11,050 nt of DNA from Anaerolineales bacterium (lineage in GTDB: Bacteria > Chloroflexota > Anaerolineae > 4572-78 > NAK82), in NCBI GenBank assembly GCA_024643945.1, contig JAHELX010000149.1, positions 1-11,050 on the forward strand, in the 5' to 3' direction. This document shows, piece after piece, positions 7,154-11,050 of the stretch. The translations under genes and the position numbers were made by a program. The first letter of the stretch is position 1. Every line of letters starts with the position of its first letter. The notes below the pieces were generated by a model. It saw nothing but the letters and a program-made list of their open reading frames with translations. It was not told the origin of the DNA and did no database searches.

Positions 7154-7921
7154 CTATTCACTCCGTGTTCCCGGCACGAAATATTGTACCCGCTTGAACG
7201 GCTTGACCTGCGCGCCGACGTTATCCTTCAACAAGTTACCAGAGATGTGCATCAAGGTATCGCCGTAATTGGCGTCTATGCCCATACTGGCCAGGCATGG
7301 GTAATGATGATGCAGCAACCCCGCCTCCTGTTCAGCATCGTCTACCGAGACCCCCACCAAACCCTGAGCCACGTAACGTGCGCAGCCGCAGACGGCATCA
7401 CGCACCACCTCGACGGACGTGATGCGCCGCGTTTGGGGATCGACGCTGATGCGCAGTTCTGGTTGGCCAAAGTAATGGGCGAATTCGGCAATGAAAGGAT
7501 CGTCATATTCAATCCGCTGATGATGGCCGCGGCCGATGCTGTAATGCGTTTCGGTCAGCGAACATAAAGGCTTGGGCGTCACACAAGCCACGCCCATATC
7601 CTGAAGCCAGCCCCTTAACTGGCGAGCTAACCCCCGCGGCAACCAGGCTTCGTTATCCACCGCCGCAATCACAGCCTGGGCACCGGTCACTCGTGCCACA
7701 TCGGGAAGCAATTCCGCAATGCCCCGGTGCTCGCCAAAGGAAAGGATTAAGTCGGCAGGCGGAAGCGTATCAGGTACGTAGTCCTCTGGGTAATCTATCA
7801 TCGGCGGTAACACAGCCGGCGCTTGCCACACTTCCAGCGTCCAATCTGAGGGACCATGGCTGCGGACGTTCGTCACGTGCCGTTGTCCATATTCACCTGA
7901 TATAATCGCTAAAATACGCAT
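7154..7921 (-). CDS. DUF166-family protein, probable Wood-Ljungdahl accessory protein
   Basis: 255-residue soluble protein that I assign to the DUF166 (PF02593) family, known mainly from methanogens and anaerobes with CO dehydrogenase; biochemical role is not established. Visible features are a Rossmann-like start MRILAIISGEYG, LILSFGEHRGIAELLP (58-73), AWLPRGLARQLRGWL (92-106), and five cysteines: C113, C120, the CGC pair C178/C180, and C209 in HHHYPC. These could bind metal or an Fe-S cluster (inference). I chose ATG 7921 because GGAG lies about 7 bases upstream. The frame stays open to a GTG at 7933, which has no good ribosome site. The stop codon is 8 bp before cooC. Upstream is a heptamer repeat array rather than a clear promoter, so it may be read from the metVF side or from an undetected promoter. 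Confidence 0.8.
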   Translation of the reverse strand: MRILAIISGEYGQRHVTNVRSHGPSDWTLEVWQAPAVLPPMIDYPEDYVPDTLPPADLILSFGEHRGIAELLPDVARVTGAQAVIAAVDNEAWLPRGLARQLRGWLQDMGVACVTPKPLCSLTETHYSIGRGHHQRIEYDDPFIAEFAHYFGQPELRISVDPQTRRITSVEVVRDAVCGCARYVAQGLVGVSVDDAEQEAGLLHHHYPCLASMGIDANYGDTLMHISGNLLKDNVGAQVKPFKRVQYFVPGTRSE

Positions 7922-7954
7922 CCAATTCTCCACTTGAACCTATACAGAGGGCAG

Positions 7955-8087
7955 CGTAAAACGTGAAACGTAAAGCGTAAAACGTGATGCGTAAAACGTG
8001 AGGGCAGTGTCTCTTTAGAGGGAGCTTCATCACGTTTTACGTTTGACGTTTTACGCTTCACGCTCCACGCTCCACGCTTCACGTCTG
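7955..8087. repeat. Heptamer tandem repeat array arranged as an inverted repeat
   Basis: The left block (7955-8003) is seven consecutive 7-bp units of the form CGTRAAR (CGTAAAA, CGTGAAA, CGTAAAG, CGTGATG and so on). The right block (8032-8087) is eight units of the complementary form ACGYTTY (ACGTTTT, ACGCTTC, ACGCTCC). The blocks face each other across 28 bases and can form a long slipped hairpin. The period recalls the 7-bp STRR repeats of cyanobacteria. Bases 8051-8087 are also coding for the end of the HdrC-like protein. Confidence 0.85.
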
Positions 8088-8386
8088 CCTGCCAGGTCGC
8101 GCAACTGTGCCTCGCGGCATAGTGCCTGGGCTATAGCCACCACATCCAGATCGTTGACGCAGCGCACATCCCCCGGACAGGCTTCAGCCAGTACCCAGAT
8201 AGTCTGGTTGGTCAACGCCGCGTCGTCGTTTTCGCGGATGGCCGCCAAAACCTCTGGCAGCGACAAGTCCAGTCTGGCCTCTAAGGCTTCGTCAACGTAG
8301 CAGCATTCACAGGCAGTACAAGTGCGAACGTCCTCGCCAGTAGCGGCCAGGACGATGAAGCGCAGAGGCCCACGATCAGCCCCCAA
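8051..8386 (-). CDS. Small HdrC-like iron-sulfur protein with degenerate second cluster site
   Basis: 111 residues resembling heterodisulfide reductase subunit C, which carries two [4Fe-4S] clusters and relays electrons. The first site is GEDVRTCTACECC (17-29): C23, C26 and C29 keep CxxCxxC spacing, but the expected fourth cysteine position is E33, with an additional C28 nearby. The second site TIWVLAEACPGDVRC (62-76) keeps the HdrC flanking pattern TIW...DV but only C76 aligns with the usual four; C70 is shifted. The last ~11 residues (REAWSVEREA plus stop) are encoded by heptamer repeats. The frame is bounded upstream by TAG at 8407-8405 and has no ATG. TTG 8386 after AAGGGGGG is the best start, so the exact N-terminus is uncertain. 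It lies 24 bp after the phosphoesterase gene and in the metVF operon, suggesting a role in electron supply to MetVF (inference). Confidence 0.75.
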   Translation of the reverse strand: MGADRGPLRFIVLAATGEDVRTCTACECCYVDEALEARLDLSLPEVLAAIRENDDAALTNQTIWVLAEACPGDVRCVNDLDVVAIAQALCREAQLRDLAGRREAWSVEREA

Positions 8387-8410
8387 CGTCCCCCCCTTAC
8401 TATTCTATCC

Positions 8411-9112
8411 TTATTCCAATCCGCCCGTTCGCAAAACCGATTGCAGATGCAACACGTGTTCTGGGTCTAGGGGCAAGAGAGACAGCTTCTGGATGGTGTC
8501 CTGGGGATGATAGTGCAGGTGATGGACTTGCAGGCGACCATCCTGCCAGGCAGCATAGGTCGGATCAGACACGCCGTAGCGAGGCAATCCCAGGCTGCCG
8601 GGACAAACAATGAGCCGGTTGTCAATCTGACGCATCGCAGGCACGTGCGTCCCCCCCAAGAGTATGACATCGGCTTCACCCTTGCCAAAAAGTTCCCGCA
8701 GCCGTGCCTGAGGCATGGTGATGAGCATGCGGGTTTCGGCCTCCACGTTGTCGGGCGAGAGACGGGTGAGGTGAAAGCGTATGCCAGCGACCTCGACGGT
8801 AAGTTCTGAGGGCAAAGTTGCCAGATAGTCTCGGTCTTCGACGGGCAACACCGAGCGCGTATGCGCCCAGGTAGCTTCCAACAGATCATCTTTGCTGTGG
8901 ATGCGGCTTGTGCCTACAGCTATATCGTGCCAGCCACCAATTATGTGACTTGCGTTGGCCCGGATCGAGTCAAGGCAAAGCTTGGGATCCGGGCCATAGC
9001 CTACCGTATCACCCAGGCAGAGCACCGCATCCGGGTGGCGCTCTGCCTGTTGCAGAGCAAGTAAAGCCTCCCAGTTGGCGTGAAGATCGCCAAAAATTAT
9101 GATGCGCGTCAT
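8411..9112 (-). CDS. Calcineurin-like metallophosphoesterase-fold protein with altered metal-site motifs
   Basis: 233-residue protein of the YfcE/MJ0936-like phosphodiesterase group. It retains the N-terminal GDLHAN (8-13, D9 and H11) and GDTVGYGPDP (34-43, D35), as well as PGSLGLPR (171-178). Three usual elements are changed: GNHD is GGWHD (W61 replaces the metal-binding Asn), GHTH is GGTH (G154 replaces a ligand His), and the VHGSP-like stretch reads FHLTRLSP (113-120). The active site may therefore bind fewer metals or be inactive. It is 2 bp downstream of metVF with no clear ribosome site, so translational coupling is likely, and 24 bp before the HdrC-like gene. Its place in a one-carbon operon is unusual; a nucleotide or cofactor-related role, or a structural one, is possible. 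Confidence 0.9.
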   Translation of the reverse strand: MTRIIIFGDLHANWEALLALQQAERHPDAVLCLGDTVGYGPDPKLCLDSIRANASHIIGGWHDIAVGTSRIHSKDDLLEATWAHTRSVLPVEDRDYLATLPSELTVEVAGIRFHLTRLSPDNVEAETRMLITMPQARLRELFGKGEADVILLGGTHVPAMRQIDNRLIVCPGSLGLPRYGVSDPTYAAWQDGRLQVHHLHYHPQDTIQKLSLLPLDPEHVLHLQSVLRTGGLE

Positions 9113-9114
9113 TT

Positions 9115-10638
9115 CTAAGAACTGACGGGCTGCGCCGCGGTCGACGGCCTCTTTTCCGTCGGCACGGGCCTCTCAACCTCGGGCAGACTCTGGATGACTG
9201 GACGGGGTAACCTAGACTCTTCTACCAGCCTGGGCACAATCGCCTCCCAGTGCACCGCCATCACATGCATCCCGTTGATGCCCGGCGTGTTCTTCAGCCT
9301 CTCAATCATCTCCAGTGCAATCGCCACCCCTTCTTCCTGCTGGCCATCCTTATCGCCCGCTTCATCCATCCGCTTGACGATCTCAGGCGGCACTACCACC
9401 CCCGGCACGTCTTCGGCCATAAAGTGGGCTGCCCCCGCACTCTTGAGCGGGATGATGCCGGCCAGGATGTACACCTTGTCCAGCAGGTTCCGCTTGTCCA
9501 GCGCTTCCAGCCAATCCGTGAAGCGATCGTAATCGAAGACGGGCTGGGTCTGGATGAACTGGGCACCAGCGTTGATCTTCTTTTCAGCCCGGATGGCCTC
9601 GTATGTAGGCGGCGCGCCAAAGGGCGAAGCTGCCGCTCCCAGGAAGAAGCGCGGTCGCTGTTTGATCTGGCGCCCGTCCAGGTAAATCCCCTCGTCGCGC
9701 ATCCGGCGCAGCATCCACAGCACCTGCACTGCATCCATATCGAACTGATCCGGCTTGGACATCGGCTGCGGCCCAAACCGATGATGGTCACCGCTCAGAC
9801 ATAGAATGTTACGGATGCCCAAACCTGCCGCACCCATCGCGTCCGATTCGATGACTACCCGGCTTCGGTCCCGAGCCTGGAGCTGCATCACCGGTTCCAG
9901 CCCCGCATCCAGGCAAATCTTGCTGGAAGCCACACTGCTCATGCGCGCCGAGGCCGAGGCGTTATCGGTAAAGTTAGCAGCGGTGATGTATCCCTTGAGC
10001 CAACCCACTTTCTTGAGAATGATGTCGCCCGAGGCTCCCAGCGGTGGCGCAATCTCGCCCGTGGTGACAAAGACCCCTGTACGTAAATTTGCTTCTAGCA
10101 GGGAGGCCGGCTCCTCATAGGCCGGCGGGTGGTAAAGAGCGTCTCCCTGCCACCACTCCGGCTGGCGGAGTTCGTAGAAAAAGCGATCCCACTCCACATT
10201 GAACTTCTTGCGGTTGAAGAAAAAGTCCAGGGGGTACGGTCCTTGCTTCCGCTTACGCCAGAACTTGATCATATCCAGCCACGTCTCGTGACCGGACCGC
10301 GATCCATCAATTGGGGCGTTGATCTCCAGCAGTTTGTCCAACCGCCCCATTCGCTCGGCCCGATTGTAGATCACGTACCAGGTGCAGGGACGTGACGGAT
10401 CTACTTCGCAGTGGTCAGGCGTGGCTCCGCCGCACAGGCCGTTGCGCAGCCCCTTGGGGCAAGTCATTGGACAGGCGAAGGCCGTCTCTTGCAAAATACA
10501 GTTGCCACACATCCGGCAGCCAAAGAGCCAGCCTTTGGAGGTCCGCTCAAAAGCGGTGAAGACCCGTATCGGCAACGACTCTTCCCGCTGGGCAGGATAG
10601 AAGGGGGGTTGATAACGTCTCGGTGAAAATAATGGCAT
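9115..10638 (-). CDS. metF: Fused MetV-MetF methylenetetrahydrofolate reductase
   Basis: 507-residue enzyme reducing methylene-tetrahydrofolate to methyl-tetrahydrofolate, the last methyl-branch step of the Wood-Ljungdahl pathway. Residues about 38-90 are a MetV-like (MTHFR_C) cysteine-rich domain: GCRMCGNC (40-47), ACPMTCPKGLRNGLCGG (55-71), plus C77 and C85, suited to Fe-S or zinc binding. Residues about 185-475 are the MetF TIM barrel with TTGEIAPP (192-199, E195 matching the catalytic Glu), FTDNASAS (223-230), LCLSGDHH (279-286) and AQFIQTQPVFDYDRF (359-373). In many acetogens MetV and MetF are separate; here they are one chain. The frame is open for 43 more codons into a repeat, but ATG 10638 has GAGGAGG about 7 bases upstream and begins conserved-looking sequence. 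The proline-rich tail (478-507) is probably disordered. Confidence 0.93.
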   Translation of the reverse strand: MPLFSPRRYQPPFYPAQREESLPIRVFTAFERTSKGWLFGCRMCGNCILQETAFACPMTCPKGLRNGLCGGATPDHCEVDPSRPCTWYVIYNRAERMGRLDKLLEINAPIDGSRSGHETWLDMIKFWRKRKQGPYPLDFFFNRKKFNVEWDRFFYELRQPEWWQGDALYHPPAYEEPASLLEANLRTGVFVTTGEIAPPLGASGDIILKKVGWLKGYITAANFTDNASASARMSSVASSKICLDAGLEPVMQLQARDRSRVVIESDAMGAAGLGIRNILCLSGDHHRFGPQPMSKPDQFDMDAVQVLWMLRRMRDEGIYLDGRQIKQRPRFFLGAAASPFGAPPTYEAIRAEKKINAGAQFIQTQPVFDYDRFTDWLEALDKRNLLDKVYILAGIIPLKSAGAAHFMAEDVPGVVVPPEIVKRMDEAGDKDGQQEEGVAIALEMIERLKNTPGINGMHVMAVHWEAIVPRLVEESRLPRPVIQSLPEVERPVPTEKRPSTAAQPVSS

Positions 10639-10674
10639 CACTTGCCTCCTCAGTATAAATAACCAGTATTGGGA

Positions 10675-10801
10675 GGTTGGAAGATTGGTAAATTGGTAGA
10701 TTGGTAGATTGGTAAATTGGGAATAAGGTGGTAGTCTTCCCAATCTTCCGATTTCCCAGTTCACCAATTTACCAATCTACCAATTTACCAATCTTCCAAC
10801 C
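10675..10801. repeat. Octamer tandem repeats forming a 49-bp inverted repeat
   Basis: The left arm (10675-10723) is built of 8-bp units of the form ATTGGTAR. The right arm (10753-10801) is built of complementary CAATYTAC units. The arms match at about 46 of 49 positions around a 29-base loop. The element sits between the flavoprotein end and metVF, just upstream of the metVF ribosome site. It resembles the heptamer array at 7955-8087 in design but not in unit sequence. Confidence 0.85.
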
Positions 10802-10835
10802 TTCTTGCTCTTCCTAATCTTCCACCGGGTGAGCA

Positions 10836-11050
10836 CTAAAGCGTCGGCAATAGATACTCATAAGCACTCAGGGCAGCTTTAGCGCCTTCTCCTACCGCCA
10901 CTAAGACCTGTTCGGCATAAGTGTCGGTCACGTCACCAGCGGCGAAAATGCCGGGAACGCTGGTGCGATTGCGCGAGTCGACTTTGATGCGACCCTGCGC
11001 ATCGAAGTCAACCAGGCCGGCCACCATCTCTGAGTTGGGAATGAGAGCCA
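10836..11050 (-). CDS. Thioredoxin reductase / AhpF-like pyridine nucleotide-disulfide oxidoreductase, C-terminal fragment
   Basis: Only the last 71 residues are in the window; the start lies beyond the right edge. The fragment reads ALIPNSEMV near its beginning, then a short beta turn, and the FAD-binding GIFAAGDVTDTYAEQVLVA followed by VGEGAKAALSAYEYL. The GDVTD motif contacts FAD in the thioredoxin reductase family, and the Q-rich, GEGAKAALSA helix is closest in feel to AhpF and related flavoproteins. The CxxC redox centre would be upstream, outside the view, so TrxB, AhpF and ferredoxin-dependent relatives cannot be separated. The gene is followed by an octamer inverted repeat and then metVF, and may or may not share a transcript with them. 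Confidence 0.88.
   Translation of the reverse strand, partial: ALIPNSEMVAGLVDFDAQGRIKVDSRNRTSVPGIFAAGDVTDTYAEQVLVAVGEGAKAALSAYEYLLPTL

Noticed and set aside
7955..8087. CRISPR array
   Set aside because: Repeat units are 7 bp, contiguous, and lack unique spacers.
9250..9804. Plus-strand 184-codon open frame opposite metVF
   Set aside because: It is antisense to the well-supported MetF barrel, with no recognisable protein features.
10639..10767. 43-codon N-terminal extension of metVF
   Set aside because: It is translated from the octamer repeats (repeating Phe-Thr-Asn-Leu-Pro), while ATG 10638 has a strong GAGGAGG site. It is treated as non-coding.
10675..10801. CRISPR array or phage attachment site
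   Set aside because: Units are 8 bp tandem without spacers, and no integrase or tRNA gene is nearby.

Overview
The window looks like chromosomal DNA from an uncultured anaerobic bacterium, most likely a member of Chloroflexota (Anaerolineae-like). This is an inference from three things: Wood-Ljungdahl (reductive acetyl-CoA) accessory genes, a lipoprotein and glycosyltransferase style common in that phylum, and intergenic DNA rich in short-period repeats. All ten genes I can support are on the minus strand, so transcription runs from high to low coordinates. I saw no tRNA, rRNA, CRISPR array, transposase or phage gene.

From the right edge (first transcribed): the C-terminal end of a thioredoxin-reductase/AhpF-like flavoprotein (10836-11050, cut by the window), then an octamer-based inverted repeat (10675-10801). 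Next is a one-carbon cluster. It begins with a fused MetV-MetF methylenetetrahydrofolate reductase (9115-10638), followed 2 bp later by a metallophosphoesterase-fold protein with substituted metal-site motifs (8411-9112) and 24 bp later by a small HdrC-like protein (8051-8386). The end of the HdrC-like gene runs into a heptamer repeat array (7955-8087). After the array come a DUF166-family protein (7154-7921) and a CooC-type ATPase (6363-7145). CooC matures the nickel site of CO dehydrogenase, MetVF makes methyl-tetrahydrofolate, and HdrC-type proteins pass electrons to MetVF in some acetogens. The group therefore reads as a Wood-Ljungdahl support operon, with CODH/ACS itself probably nearby but outside the window.

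A 192-bp gap with a structured repeat and a near-consensus promoter follows. It leads to a two-gene envelope unit: a DPM1-like family 2 glycosyltransferase (5478-6170) overlapping by one base with a large polytopic GT-C-like membrane protein (3313-5478). Together they suggest polyprenyl-phosphate-sugar synthesis and transfer outside the membrane. A separately promoted lipoprotein (1974-3170) comes next.

The 837-bp gap at 1137-1973 has no convincing gene. It holds several hairpins and direct repeats, including a perfect 36-bp inverted repeat. The left edge is a class III PLP-dependent aminotransferase (1-1136, C-terminus outside the window), with its own promoter and an operator-like dyad.

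The most interesting points are the HdrC-like protein with one apparently lost cluster site, the phosphoesterase with altered metal ligands inside a one-carbon operon, and two different short-period repeat arrays, each folded as an inverted repeat next to these genes. One of those arrays supplies the C-terminus of the HdrC-like protein.
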